From Brevinematales bacterium (GTDB lineage: Bacteria > Spirochaetota > Brevinematia > DTOW01), in the NCBI GenBank assembly GCA_026415355.1, contig JAOAHF010000014.1:1-60490 (forward strand): 60,490 bases of DNA. Reading direction: 5' to 3'. The notes beneath the pieces are model-generated. The model saw only the letters and a program-made list of their open reading frames with translations, made no database searches and was not told where the DNA came from. Positions 20,520 through 30,309 of the stretch are shown one piece after another. Made by a program: the position numbers and the translations under genes. Every line of letters begins with the position of its first letter. Position 1 is the stretch's first letter.

Positions 20520-20549
20520 AGTATAATAAATCAACATCAGAATCAACAA
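20520..20549 (-). promoter_or_regulatory. Leaderless promoter of the lipoprotein gene
   Basis: TTGTTG (20544-20549), an 18-nt spacer and TATACT (20520-20525), then exactly 6 nt to the ATG at 20513. Transcription would start on the start codon. Confidence 0.5.
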
Positions 20550-20606
20550 GCTTGTATAAGTTTTATGCTAATAAAATCCTATACATTACTAACTTCTGTT
20601 AGATTA

Positions 20607-20635
20607 TTGAAAAATTTAGATAACTTATCTAAAAT
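20607..20635 (+). promoter_or_regulatory. Leaderless promoter
   Basis: TTGAAA (20607-20612), a 17-nt spacer and TAAAAT (20630-20635), then exactly 6 nt to the ATG at 20642. One of the clearest examples of this arrangement in the window. Confidence 0.6.
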
Positions 20636-20641
20636 TTCTCT

Positions 20642-21709
20642 ATGAAAGTTGTTGATCTCATAGAAAGAGGTATCCCCGAAAAAATCGCTAGTTTTCTAAT
20701 ATCGCATTTTAGTGACGATCCAGAAAAGATATACTTAGTAATAAACTCACTAAAAAAAGATATAGTAGTGATTAAGTTAAAGTTTTCTTTCTCTCTGTAT
20801 TCTGGGATAGCACTTTTGTTCGTTAATATAAAGTCAAAAAACATCGAATTCGTAAGAGCTTATGTATCACATTCAGCTGAAATAACTAAAATTAACATAG
20901 AAACATTTTGGAGAGACTTATTACTCAAACTATCAAACGAATATAAAAACTTACAAGTTGATCTTGACCTATCAAGAAAAGCAGAAAATGTACTAACATC
21001 AGATTCTAAATTCATTCAAACACTCGCAAAGGTACTATCTGAAGATAAAACACAACTAGATATAAAGAGATTTTTGTACACTTATATACCTATAATATTT
21101 GGTGATCCAAACACAATAGTAAGGTTTTCAGTTGATAGAACCGACATTTTCTATTTGTATAAATTTATGAAAGAATCAAATATACCATTACCCGAAACAC
21201 TTAAATCCCTTGAAGGGGACCAAATAAATGAATTTTCTATATCAGACATATCAGTTCAACCTGTTTTATCACCTATTGACGGAGTACCAATAACAAACCT
21301 TAGAATAGGTGACGAGATTATGGTTAAAATACTTGATACAGATGAAATATCAAAATCATTCATAAAAGGTGATGGTACAACATTTACTAAAATATCTTCA
21401 ATAAGAGATCTAGATAGTGATAGAGTTTTAGTAAGCGTAGAAGTAGGCCCAGGTTTTATTGGTAACTTCGCAATAAAAAAAGATGTTAAAATAAAAACAA
21501 AATTATCACCTACACCAAATGTAGAGAAACAAAAATCCGATTATCAACCTCAAATTACACAAAAACCAGAAGTTGAAGAAAGGACATCACATGAAATAGA
21601 AAATTTAATTGAGAAAGAAAAGGATACCTCATTACTATTCTGGATTATAAACATAACAATAATAGGGTTTGGTATAGCACTAATACTAATACTATTGGTC
21701 TTCCTTTAA
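20642..21709 (+). CDS. Unknown protein with C-terminal membrane anchor
   Basis: A 355-residue protein that I do not recognise. Residues 1-195 look like a mixed alpha/beta cytoplasmic domain and 200-275 a beta-rich segment (GVPITNLRIGDEIMVKIL, DRVLVSVEVGPGFIG). Residues 280-325 are a Pro/Gln/Glu/Lys linker, and about 331-353 form a single transmembrane helix at the extreme C-terminus. The topology fits a tail-anchored protein facing the cytoplasm. It converges with the gene at 22432, overlapping it by 18 bp. The start is fixed by a promoter 6 nt upstream; there is no Shine-Dalgarno. Confidence 0.75.
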   Translation: MKVVDLIERGIPEKIASFLISHFSDDPEKIYLVINSLKKDIVVIKLKFSFSLYSGIALLFVNIKSKNIEFVRAYVSHSAEITKINIETFWRDLLLKLSNEYKNLQVDLDLSRKAENVLTSDSKFIQTLAKVLSEDKTQLDIKRFLYTYIPIIFGDPNTIVRFSVDRTDIFYLYKFMKESNIPLPETLKSLEGDQINEFSISDISVQPVLSPIDGVPITNLRIGDEIMVKILDTDEISKSFIKGDGTTFTKISSIRDLDSDRVLVSVEVGPGFIGNFAIKKDVKIKTKLSPTPNVEKQKSDYQPQITQKPEVEERTSHEIENLIEKEKDTSLLFWIINITIIGFGIALILILLVFL

Positions 21710-22432
21710 TTTCGTTCTTATTGCTTCCGCCATTTTTTTATAATCCTTCGGTATAGGTTTACCCTTAGATGGAATTATAAAATCTTGAGTACTACCACCT
21801 TTACTCTGTCCTGTAACTCCAAGTTCAGCAGATGAAAAGTTAGTATACAATTGAGAATTATTACCAATATTATCAAACTCCAAAGGTGAAAATTGATCTT
21901 CCTTTCTGTATCTATCACTAGAGCTAGGATAATATCTCGATGAATAGAAATTAGATGGCTCAAATTCGCTAAAAACATTGTCCTCAGAAAATTTCATACC
22001 ACTATCTATGCTATCAATATTTTCCATGGACAACTCACTACTTTCAAAGTCTTCAACATTATTCACACCAGATAAATAAGTACGATCTTCTTGAGAAACT
22101 TCCTCTGATAGGTTACTATTGTAAGTAACATCACCCGAGGACAAATTTTCAGAATACAAGTCTGATATTGACATATCTTCATCTTCTTTGATGTCAACTC
22201 CTTTACTATCCTTTGCAGTACTAACTTCCAGAATCTCAGGAGCAAATTTTCTTATAAGTTGCTCAACACCATAAAGAACCCCACCCACTAAAATGCTACT
22301 CAATATCGATCTAAAAATAATCTCAAACAAAAAACCCCCACTTGCTATACCTACTACCATACCTATCAAAAAACCTATTCCCAAACCTAAGGTAAGAGAT
22401 AAAGGTATGTTTAACCCTCTTAAGTCAATCAT
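21692..22432 (-). CDS. Unknown membrane protein with acidic disordered tail
   Basis: A 246-residue protein of two parts. Residues about 8-60 are Gly/Ile/Leu-rich and likely form two membrane helices (PLSLTLGLGIGFLIGMVVG). Residues 75-215 are a low-complexity Ser/Asp/Glu/Asn-rich region with no predicted fold. A short conserved-looking C-terminus, KDYKKMAEAIRTKLKEDQ, resembles a docking helix. The function is unknown. The coding ends of this gene and the one at 20642 overlap by 18 bp on opposite strands. No Shine-Dalgarno is evident before the ATG. Confidence 0.68.
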   Translation of the reverse strand: MIDLRGLNIPLSLTLGLGIGFLIGMVVGIASGGFLFEIIFRSILSSILVGGVLYGVEQLIRKFAPEILEVSTAKDSKGVDIKEDEDMSISDLYSENLSSGDVTYNSNLSEEVSQEDRTYLSGVNNVEDFESSELSMENIDSIDSGMKFSEDNVFSEFEPSNFYSSRYYPSSSDRYRKEDQFSPLEFDNIGNNSQLYTNFSSAELGVTGQSKGGSTQDFIIPSKGKPIPKDYKKMAEAIRTKLKEDQ

Positions 22433-22488
22433 AATTAAAGTTTAACAAAGCAAGAACAAACTATCAATTTTTCTACCATATTTGATTT

Positions 22489-22518
22489 TTGAATCAACAA
22501 TACACAGTATTTTATAAT
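22489..22518 (+). promoter_or_regulatory. Aminotransferase promoter
   Basis: TTGAAT (22489-22494), an 18-nt spacer and TATAAT (22513-22518). The ATG at 22530 is 11 nt further on, giving a leader of about 5 nt with no Shine-Dalgarno. Confidence 0.55.
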
Positions 22519-22529
22519 CTTCAGAGATT

Positions 22530-23684
<1,155 letters not shown>

Positions 23685-23689
23685 CAATC

Positions 23690-24568
23690 ATGAACTGTCA
23701 TATCTGTGAATCAACTAAAGTCAAAAAATTAACAACAAATCTTTACAAATGCGAAGATTGTAAAACACTACAAAGGTCATCACCCTATGAGTATTATGAA
23801 GAAGTCAAAAACCTATATAATTCCACATATTACACCCAAAACTACAAGAATAGATATGGCAAAGAAATATATGAAGATATCGAAAACGTTAGAAAAATAT
23901 CAAATAGAAGATTAGACATTATAGAAAACCTGTACTTAAGAGAGGGCGAATGTAATAACTGCGGAACTTCAAATTGCTCCGGATGTTACGTAAGAAACTT
24001 TGTATCTTCCCTAAAAGGCAAAAGTCTACTTGATATTGGTTGCGGTATTGGAATTTTCATTGAAGTTGCTAAGTATAGAGGATATCAAGTAAAAGGCATC
24101 GATATAAATAAAGATACACTACACATAGTTCCAAACAATATAAGAGATAATATATTTATAATAGACATAAACAAATTTGAAAGTAAAGAAAGATTTGACA
24201 TTATAACTCTTTGGTATGTTATAGAACACTTACCAAACCCTGAAGATGTTATAAGAAAAGTCTGGAAAATGCTAAAATACGGAGGTATTCTAGGAATATC
24301 AACTCCAAACGGAGACGGTGCAAGTGCTAGATTCAAACCAGACTGGTATTATTCTGTAATACCTCAAGATCATTTATTCGAATTTTCACCATATTCCATG
24401 TCACATTTACTTTCAAAAAATAAGTTTAAAGTTTTAAAAGTAGTAAATACAGGATACCATCCTGAAAGAATATTTAAAAACCCCATCTCAAGGAAAATTT
24501 TTGAAATATATCAAACATATATAGGATTAGGTGACACATTTGAAATATACGCAAGTAAGAAAATCTAA
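23690..24568 (+). CDS. SAM-dependent methyltransferase with N-terminal zinc ribbon
   Basis: A 292-residue protein. Residues 3-25 contain two CxxC pairs (CHIC and CEDC), a zinc ribbon. A second cysteine cluster, CNNCGTSNCSGC, lies near residue 85. The Rossmann core starts at LLDIGCGIGIFIEVAKYRGY near 112, with the acidic GIDIN strand and WYVIEHLPNPEDVI near 180. This is the Methyltransf_23-like arrangement often seen in sugar or surface-polysaccharide methyltransferases, but the substrate is unknown. It follows the aminotransferase after 5 nt and converges with the SagB-type gene. Confidence 0.82.
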   Translation: MNCHICESTKVKKLTTNLYKCEDCKTLQRSSPYEYYEEVKNLYNSTYYTQNYKNRYGKEIYEDIENVRKISNRRLDIIENLYLREGECNNCGTSNCSGCYVRNFVSSLKGKSLLDIGCGIGIFIEVAKYRGYQVKGIDINKDTLHIVPNNIRDNIFIIDINKFESKERFDIITLWYVIEHLPNPEDVIRKVWKMLKYGGILGISTPNGDGASARFKPDWYYSVIPQDHLFEFSPYSMSHLLSKNKFKVLKVVNTGYHPERIFKNPISRKIFEIYQTYIGLGDTFEIYASKKI

Positions 24569-24577
24569 AACTTATAT

Positions 24578-25282
24578 TTATTTACCAACAGTTGCTAAAT
24601 AAATCGCAGTTTCTTCATCATCATTAACATCAATAAACTTATTCATCTCTACATCTGAAAAGGAACCTATAGGACATGCTTTTAACCCTATTGCTTCAGC
24701 TACAAGTAAAAGATTTTGACATATATGACCTACGTCCATGAATATATACCTTATACCCCTATTTCCATATCTCGAAATGGTTCTATATATAACAGCAGTC
24801 CATATAAAAACACAACTAGCTTTAGATACAGCTTCTTGATTAAATGATATTTCAGCCAGCAAACTCCTAAAATCACCTTTCTTTACCTTTTCCAAAGCAA
24901 ACTGCTTTACACTAAGATGGTAAAGCCCCTTAGGTAAATTTTTTGAGAAATTTACATTAATGTACGTTTCTATTGGATACAAAGCACCAGCAGAAGGAGA
25001 AGTCCTAAAATAGTAACCATCTCCAATCTTTGTGATACCTTGAATTCCAAAACACAAAAGAGATAGCTCCTCTAAAGATAAACTTTCAGAGCTATAATCC
25101 CTAGTACTCCTTCTACTCGAAAGAATCTCAAATAGGCTTTTAGTTTCTGGCATTCCATTTATTTGTAAGGGTATCTTTTCCCTAGGGTACTCTTTACTAT
25201 AATCTATTTTAGAAACAGAGTAATTACCTGAAAGATGGCAATTAGTAGTTTTAAAAAAATCATCTACAAATCTGTCTTTCAT
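24578..25282 (-). CDS. SagB/ThcOx-type nitroreductase-like oxidoreductase
   Basis: About 234 residues from the ATG at 25282. The FMN-binding nitroreductase fold is indicated by SRRSTRDYSSESLSLEELSLL near residue 60, the RTSPSAGALYPIETYI segment typical of the SagB/ThcOx branch near 97, and GHICQNLLLVAEAIGLKACPIG near 185. SagB enzymes oxidise azolines in peptide natural products, but no cyclodehydratase or precursor peptide is visible here, so another redox role is likely. The start is decided by TATAAT 6 nt upstream; an upstream ATG at 25309 would include the promoter. Confidence 0.82.
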   Translation of the reverse strand: MKDRFVDDFFKTTNCHLSGNYSVSKIDYSKEYPREKIPLQINGMPETKSLFEILSSRRSTRDYSSESLSLEELSLLCFGIQGITKIGDGYYFRTSPSAGALYPIETYINVNFSKNLPKGLYHLSVKQFALEKVKKGDFRSLLAEISFNQEAVSKASCVFIWTAVIYRTISRYGNRGIRYIFMDVGHICQNLLLVAEAIGLKACPIGSFSDVEMNKFIDVNDDEETAIYLATVGK

Positions 25283-25288
25283 AAAATT

Positions 25289-25317
25289 ATTATAACGAAT
25301 AATAAACATACTTTCTA
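25289..25317 (-). promoter_or_regulatory. Leaderless promoter of the SagB-type gene
   Basis: TAGAAA (25312-25317), a 17-nt spacer and TATAAT (25289-25294), then 6 nt to the ATG at 25282. Confidence 0.5.
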
Positions 25318-25398
25318 TACTAAAAATCCTTGTTCAACTGAAAATGTTAGAATAACACTACACAAAAATTGAGAGAAATCTCATACAAACAGAAAAAC

Positions 25399-25456
25399 TC
25401 TATTCTTGAAATAGAATTATTTCCTCCTTGATAATTTCTGCCGTAAATCATAGGAG
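25399..25456 (+). promoter_or_regulatory. asd leader with Shine-Dalgarno-sequestering hairpin
   Basis: A first hairpin, TCTATT/AATAGA (25399-25415), is followed by CTCCTTGAT (25424-25432), which can pair with ATCATAGGAG (25447-25456). The second stem (5 bp, a small internal loop, then 3 bp) buries the ribosome site of asd. This suggests translational control; no known riboswitch consensus was recognised. Confidence 0.35.
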
Positions 25457-25465
25457 ATATAAAAC

Positions 25466-26488
25466 ATGTCTGAGAAAGTAGTAGCAGTAGTAGGAGCAAC
25501 TGGAGCGGTAGGACAAGAAATGGTAAAAACATTAGAGCAAAGAAACTTCCCCGTTAAGGAATTATATCTTTTTGCTTCTGAAAGGAGTAAAGGCAAAAAA
25601 CTGAAATTCAAAGGAACAGAAGTTGAAATTTTAGAACTAAGAGAAGATGTTTTTAAAAAGTACAAGATAGAAATAGCCCTCTTTTCTGCAGGTGCTACAG
25701 TTTCGAAAAACTTTTCACCAATAGCAGCTAAAGATGGAACCATTGTAATAGACAATTCAAGTGCTTTCCGAATGGATGATGATGTACCACTTGTAATACC
25801 TGAAGTTAATCCTGAAGACCTAAAGTGGCATAAAGGAATAATATCTAACCCAAATTGTTCAACAATACAAATGCTCGTAGCACTAAAACCAATATATGAT
25901 TACTCCAGAATAAAAAGAATAATAGTATCTACCTACCAGTCTGTTTCAGGAGCCGGAGGTAGTGCCATTGAAGAACTCGAAGAAGAAGTTAAAATATACT
26001 CTCAGTTAGGCAGAGAAGGTATCCTCAATTCTAAACCTAAAAAATTCCCCTATCCCATATTTATGAATGTAATACCAAGAATAGATATAGTACTAGAAAA
26101 CCTGTACACAAAAGAAGAAATGAAAATGGTTAATGAAACACGAAAAATGCTACACGATCCAGAAATAAGGGTATCCTCAACAACAGTAAGAGTACCTGTT
26201 GTAAAAGGTCATAGCGAGTCTGTTTGGATAGAAACTGAAACAAAAGTTACACCCGAAAAAGCAAGGGAAATACTATCAAAAGCCAAAGGAGTAAAACTAA
26301 TGGATGATCCATTCAACGATATATTCCCAACTCCTTTGTTACAAGGTTATGACACAGATGATGTGTATGTAGGTAGAATAAGAGAAGATATATCAACGGA
26401 AAACGGGCTAGTAATGTGGATAGTTGCAGACAACATAAGAAAAGGAGCAGCACTAAACGCAGTCCAAATAGCAGAACTGTTATTATAA
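25466..26488 (+). CDS. asd: Aspartate-semialdehyde dehydrogenase
   Basis: Reduces aspartyl phosphate to aspartate semialdehyde with NADPH, on the route to lysine/diaminopimelate, threonine and methionine. The 340 residues start with the nucleotide-binding VAVVGATGAVGQEMVKTLEQR. The catalytic cysteine is C131 in SNPNCSTIQM, and VPVVKGHSESVWIE supplies the substrate-binding histidine. AGGAG lies before the ATG but can be hidden in a leader hairpin. It stands alone; no lysC or dap genes are adjacent. Confidence 0.97.
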   Translation: MSEKVVAVVGATGAVGQEMVKTLEQRNFPVKELYLFASERSKGKKLKFKGTEVEILELREDVFKKYKIEIALFSAGATVSKNFSPIAAKDGTIVIDNSSAFRMDDDVPLVIPEVNPEDLKWHKGIISNPNCSTIQMLVALKPIYDYSRIKRIIVSTYQSVSGAGGSAIEELEEEVKIYSQLGREGILNSKPKKFPYPIFMNVIPRIDIVLENLYTKEEMKMVNETRKMLHDPEIRVSSTTVRVPVVKGHSESVWIETETKVTPEKAREILSKAKGVKLMDDPFNDIFPTPLLQGYDTDDVYVGRIREDISTENGLVMWIVADNIRKGAALNAVQIAELLL

Positions 26489-26534
26489 AAACCTTAACAC
26501 TAAATAAACCTAAGTAAGTACCTTACGATTTTCT

Positions 26535-26572
26535 ACGCTATTTGTGAACTGTTGATGTAATTTACATAGCGT
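26535..26572. other. Long imperfect hairpin between asd and the VTT gene
   Basis: ACGCTAT (26535-26541) pairs perfectly with ATAGCGT (26566-26572). Inside, GTGAA (26544-26548) pairs with TTTAC (26561-26565, one G-U). That gives 12 bp with a 2-nt bulge and a 12-nt loop. No U-run follows. It could be an attenuator, a processing site or an operator for the downstream gene. Confidence 0.4.
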
Positions 26573-26613
26573 TATCATTATCAAAATAATCCGTTATCTA
26601 GGAGGGATAATAA

Positions 26614-27204
26614 ATGAAAAATCCATTAAGAACACTTTATGATTGGGTACTAAGCTGGGCTGATAAACCAGGTGGTAATATTGCTTTATACTCTATTTCA
26701 TTTGCTGAGTCTTCATTTTTCCCGATACCACCAGACCCATTATTAATAGCATTTTGTCTATCAAAGCCTAAAGAGAGTCTGAAATTTGCTTTTAATACAA
26801 CCTTGTTTTCAGTACTAGGTGGATTACTAGGATATGCGATAGGAGTATTTCTATTTGAAACAATAGGAAAAGCAATCTTGAATTTCTACAACTATTGGGA
26901 TGCATATAACAAGGTTAAAGATCTATTCGATACATATGGCCTTGTAGCAGTCATGATCGCCGGTTTTACTCCTATTCCCTACAAAGTATTTACAATAGCA
27001 TCTGGTTCGTTTTATTTCAATATACCATTGTTCATATTAGCATCTATTCTAAGTAGGGGTGCAAGATTCTTCCTTGAAGCTGTAATACTAATATTTTTTG
27101 GAGAAAAAGCAAAACAATTCATAGACAAATACTTTGATTGGTTAGCACTAGCATTCGTAATACTACTCGTCGGCGGGTTCATATTACTTAAGTACATAGT
27201 ATAG
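26614..27204 (+). CDS. VTT-domain (DedA/YqaA-like) membrane protein
   Basis: A 196-residue protein with four to five membrane segments. The VTT/SNARE-associated fold is indicated by SFAESSFFPIPPDPLLIAFCL near residue 28, the glycine-rich GGLLGYAIGVFLFE near 68, and the re-entrant loop GFTPIPYKVFTIASGSFYF near 117. The last pattern is characteristic of YqaA-type members, and several DedA-superfamily members act in lipid scrambling. AGGAGG before the ATG supports the start. The specific function is not known. Confidence 0.85.
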   Translation: MKNPLRTLYDWVLSWADKPGGNIALYSISFAESSFFPIPPDPLLIAFCLSKPKESLKFAFNTTLFSVLGGLLGYAIGVFLFETIGKAILNFYNYWDAYNKVKDLFDTYGLVAVMIAGFTPIPYKVFTIASGSFYFNIPLFILASILSRGARFFLEAVILIFFGEKAKQFIDKYFDWLALAFVILLVGGFILLKYIV

Positions 27205-27290
27205 AAATTATGTTATTAAAGCATCACAACATCAAAATTTAAAAGTCACAAATCATTAAACTTCCATAAAATCAATACCAGTAGCACAAA

Positions 27291-27320
27291 TTGATAAAGG
27301 AACAACCTTTTATTTAGGAT
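27291..27320 (+). promoter_or_regulatory. pyrG promoter, near-leaderless
   Basis: TTGATA (27291-27296), an 18-nt spacer and TAGGAT (27315-27320), with the ATG 8 nt further at 27329. TAGGAT could instead be read as a distant ribosome site. Confidence 0.4.
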
Positions 27321-27328
27321 TTTTGTCC

Positions 27329-28942
27329 ATGAAATTGGATAGCACAAAATATATATTTGTTACTGGAGGAGTTTGCTCCTCACTCGGCAAGGGAGTAAGC
27401 ACTGCATCAATAGGTCTAATACTAAAATCAATGGGATATAGGGTTAATATCGTCAAAATAGATCCTTACCTAAATGTAGACGCAGGAACAATGAGTCCTT
27501 ATCAACATGGCGAAGTATTTGTGACATTTGATGGTGGAGAAACAGACCTTGATTTGGGAACATATGAAAGATTCTTAAACCAAAAGATGTACAAAACAAG
27601 TTCTATCACTGCCGGTAAAGTTTACAAAAACGTAATAGAAAAAGAAAGACGAGGAGATTATCTAGGTCAAACAGTACAAGTTATTCCACATGTTACAAAC
27701 GAAATAAAAGATCTTATAAAACTAGCAGAAAAAGTTGAAAATGAAGAAGTCGATATACTACTTGTAGAGATAGGTGGTACAGTAGGAGATATTGAAAGTG
27801 TACCATTCATAGAAGCTATAAGACAATTTTCACTTGAAATAGGTAAAAGAAATACTCTCTTTATCCATGTAACCTTACTGCCGTACCTATCTTCATCAGA
27901 TGAAATAAAAACCAAACCTACTCAACACTCTGTTGCCAAACTACGCGAACTGGGAATACAACCAGACATCATAATATGTAGATCAGAGAAGGATTTTTCA
28001 AAAAATGAAACCAAAAAGATTGCATTATTTACAAATGTTGAAGAAAGAGCAGTTATAAAATCACTAAATATGTCTACAATCTATGAAGTACCTCTATCTT
28101 ACATAGAACAAGAATTAGACAAAACAATATGTAGTATTTTAGGAATTCCTCACAAAACTCCCGAAATATCATTGCTACAAAGGAAAGTAGAAATTTTCAA
28201 ATCCCTAGAAGAAGAGATAACAATTGCAGTTGTCGGAAAATATGTAAGCCTGAGAGACTCTTATAAAAGCATCTATGAATCTCTATTCCATGCAGGAATC
28301 GAAAATAAGGTAAAAATCAAAACTACAAATATTGAATCAGACAAAATATCAGAAACTGAAATCGTTGATGTACTATCTAAAGCAGATGGCATAATAGTAC
28401 CAGGAGGTTTTGGAAAAAGAGGAATCGAAGGTAAGATTAACTCAATAAAATTTGCTAGAGAAAACAATGTGCCTTTCTTAGGTATATGCCTAGGTATGCA
28501 ATTAATGTCAATTGAGTTTGCTAGAAATGTTTGCGGGCTAACTGATGCAAATAGCCTTGAATTCGAAACTAAAACATCACATCCAGTTATATCTCTACTA
28601 GACGAACAAAAAAGAATAATAGCAAAAGGTGGTACTATGAGATTAGGGGCTCAAAAAATCCTGATCAAGAAAAATACAACTGCTTACCAAGCCTATAAGC
28701 AAGAAGAAGTATATGAAAGGCACAGACACAGATACGAATTCAATCCAGAGTATATACCATCATTTGAAGAAAATGGAATAGTATTCTCAGGTTTTAGTGA
28801 AACAGGACTTGTTGAAATAATAGAAAACACATCAAATAGATTTATGGTAGGTGTTCAATTTCATCCTGAATTTCAGTCGTCCATATTTTCGCCAAACCCC
28901 ATATTTAACAGCTTTATCAAAGCAATAACCGAAACTCTATGA
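27329..28942 (+). CDS. pyrG: CTP synthase
   Basis: Makes CTP from UTP, ATP and glutamine. 537 residues from the ATG at 27329; a TTG two codons earlier is too close to the -10. The synthetase domain begins KYIFVTGGVCSSLGKGV and contains DPYLNVDAGTMSPYQHGEVFV. The class I glutaminase domain (about 290-535) has the nucleophile cysteine in FLGICLGMQLM and the catalytic HPE in FHPEFQSS. The stop overlaps the nth start by 4 bp (ATGA), so pyrG and nth are translationally coupled. Confidence 0.98.
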   Translation: MKLDSTKYIFVTGGVCSSLGKGVSTASIGLILKSMGYRVNIVKIDPYLNVDAGTMSPYQHGEVFVTFDGGETDLDLGTYERFLNQKMYKTSSITAGKVYKNVIEKERRGDYLGQTVQVIPHVTNEIKDLIKLAEKVENEEVDILLVEIGGTVGDIESVPFIEAIRQFSLEIGKRNTLFIHVTLLPYLSSSDEIKTKPTQHSVAKLRELGIQPDIIICRSEKDFSKNETKKIALFTNVEERAVIKSLNMSTIYEVPLSYIEQELDKTICSILGIPHKTPEISLLQRKVEIFKSLEEEITIAVVGKYVSLRDSYKSIYESLFHAGIENKVKIKTTNIESDKISETEIVDVLSKADGIIVPGGFGKRGIEGKINSIKFARENNVPFLGICLGMQLMSIEFARNVCGLTDANSLEFETKTSHPVISLLDEQKRIIAKGGTMRLGAQKILIKKNTTAYQAYKQEEVYERHRHRYEFNPEYIPSFEENGIVFSGFSETGLVEIIENTSNRFMVGVQFHPEFQSSIFSPNPIFNSFIKAITETL

Positions 28943-29589
28943 CCAAACATATAGACACAATACTCATTTTCCTTGAAGAAATATGGAACAACGAAGAATC
29001 ACCTCTAAAAAAGTATAAAGACCTAAAGGGATCAACTCCTTTTCAGATCCTAGTATCAACAATACTAAGCTTAAGGACAAAAGATGAAGTAACATACCCA
29101 GTAGCATCCAAACTATTCCAAAATCTAAAAACTCCAGAAGATTTCGCAAAAGCCGAAGTCAAAGACATAGAGAAACTAATATATCCAGTAGGTTTTTATA
29201 GAAATAAAGCAAAAATTCTAAAAGAAATTTCAAAAATCTTAATAGATAAATATAACGGTAAGGTTCCATCAAACATTGAAGATCTTACTAGTCTACCAGG
29301 CGTCGGAAGAAAAACAGCAAATCTAGTATTGTCAGTTGCTTTTGGAATAGATGCTATATGTGTAGATACACATGTACATAGAATATCTAATCGCATAGGT
29401 CTTGTAAAAACTAAAACCCCCGAAGAAACCGAATTTAAACTTATGGAGATAATACCCAAACAACACTGGAGAAAAATAAACTATCTTATGGTAGCATTTG
29501 GACAAACAATATGCAAACCACGAAATCCTCTATGCAATAAATGTAATATAAAAAATATGTGCAACTATTACTCTCAAAACTATTTTTAG
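28939..29589 (+). CDS. nth: Endonuclease III
   Basis: DNA glycosylase/AP lyase for oxidised pyrimidines. 216 residues with the helix-hairpin-helix LPGVGRKTANLVL (catalytic lysine) and VDTHVHRISNRIGL (catalytic aspartate). The C-terminal [4Fe-4S] loop has the classical C-x6-C-x2-C-x5-C spacing (CKPRNPLCNKCNIKNMC). The ATGA overlap with pyrG shows operon coupling. Converges with pgpA. Confidence 0.97.
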   Translation: MTKHIDTILIFLEEIWNNEESPLKKYKDLKGSTPFQILVSTILSLRTKDEVTYPVASKLFQNLKTPEDFAKAEVKDIEKLIYPVGFYRNKAKILKEISKILIDKYNGKVPSNIEDLTSLPGVGRKTANLVLSVAFGIDAICVDTHVHRISNRIGLVKTKTPEETEFKLMEIIPKQHWRKINYLMVAFGQTICKPRNPLCNKCNIKNMCNYYSQNYF

Positions 29590-29687
29590 AAAATAAGCTT
29601 AACTTCTCCACATAACTTTCTAAAGTTTTAAGGTATCTCAAGCTCTCAAATACCGTTTCAAGATACAAATCATAACTCAAACATTAC

Positions 29688-30194
29688 TTACATCAACAAA
29701 GGTATGAATATTCTCGATACCTCAAAAGCTAAAAGAATTCTCACAAGTATATTAGTTACAACACCAGCAAAAATATCATCCAACACAATCCCAACACCAT
29801 TCCCAAATGATCTTATGTGAGTTATTGGATACGGTTTAAATGTATCAAATATTCTAAAAATCACAAATGTTAGCAAAAGTACCGTAAATCCCTCCAAACT
29901 GAAAGAAAACTTAAAACCAATTGTAGAAATCATGTATCCAACGATCTCATCAATAACCACATATTCTGTTTTTTGTCCTTTGAGTATTTTATTTTCAGCA
30001 TAATTACTTACAGGAAACGCTAATACCATAAGAAGCACCAATAGACCATAGAAAATTATTTCATAATTACTCAACAAAACAAATACTAAAACACCGATAA
30101 GTGTCCCAAAAGTTCCCCTAGCCCAAGACGGCAAATATTCAAAAGCTCCACCAGTTGCTAAAAATCTAAGAGCCAAATCAAAAAACTTCTTCAT
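29688..30194 (-). CDS. pgpA: Phosphatidylglycerophosphatase A
   Basis: Dephosphorylates phosphatidylglycerol phosphate in membrane lipid synthesis. About 168 residues from the ATG at 30194, with several membrane helices. Conserved points are TGGAFEYLPSWARGTFGTLIG (a variant of the PGTxG motif), VVIDEIVGYMIS and RIFDTFKPYPI, plus the late LDDIFAGV. The start is set by a promoter whose -10 ends 7 nt upstream; a TTG-started frame to 30209 would overlap the promoter. Confidence 0.9.
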   Translation of the reverse strand: MKKFFDLALRFLATGGAFEYLPSWARGTFGTLIGVLVFVLLSNYEIIFYGLLVLLMVLAFPVSNYAENKILKGQKTEYVVIDEIVGYMISTIGFKFSFSLEGFTVLLLTFVIFRIFDTFKPYPITHIRSFGNGVGIVLDDIFAGVVTNILVRILLAFEVSRIFIPLLM

Positions 30195-30201
30195 AAAGTG
30201 G

Positions 30202-30231
30202 ATTATCAAAAACAGAATATGAATATTTCAA
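30202..30231 (-). promoter_or_regulatory. Leaderless promoter of pgpA
   Basis: TTGAAA (30226-30231), an 18-nt spacer and GATAAT (30202-30207), then 7 nt to the ATG at 30194. Confidence 0.55.
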
Positions 30232-30267
30232 ACTAAAGATTTTCAAAAAACTCTAGACAAAAATTTA

Positions 30268-30296
30268 TTGAAATAATCTATCAAAAAGATTATATT
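30268..30296 (+). promoter_or_regulatory. Promoter of the GHKL-like gene, near-leaderless
   Basis: TTGAAA (30268-30273), a 17-nt spacer and TATATT (30291-30296). Transcription would start at about 30303, just before GTG 30304 and ATG 30310. Confidence 0.6.
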
Positions 30297-30309
30297 CTTG
30301 AGTGTGAAA

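Noticed and set aside
29590-29687. Hairpin-like repeats between nth and pgpA
   Set aside because: Several short complementary words allow alternative weak stems, none with a clear loop and U-run.
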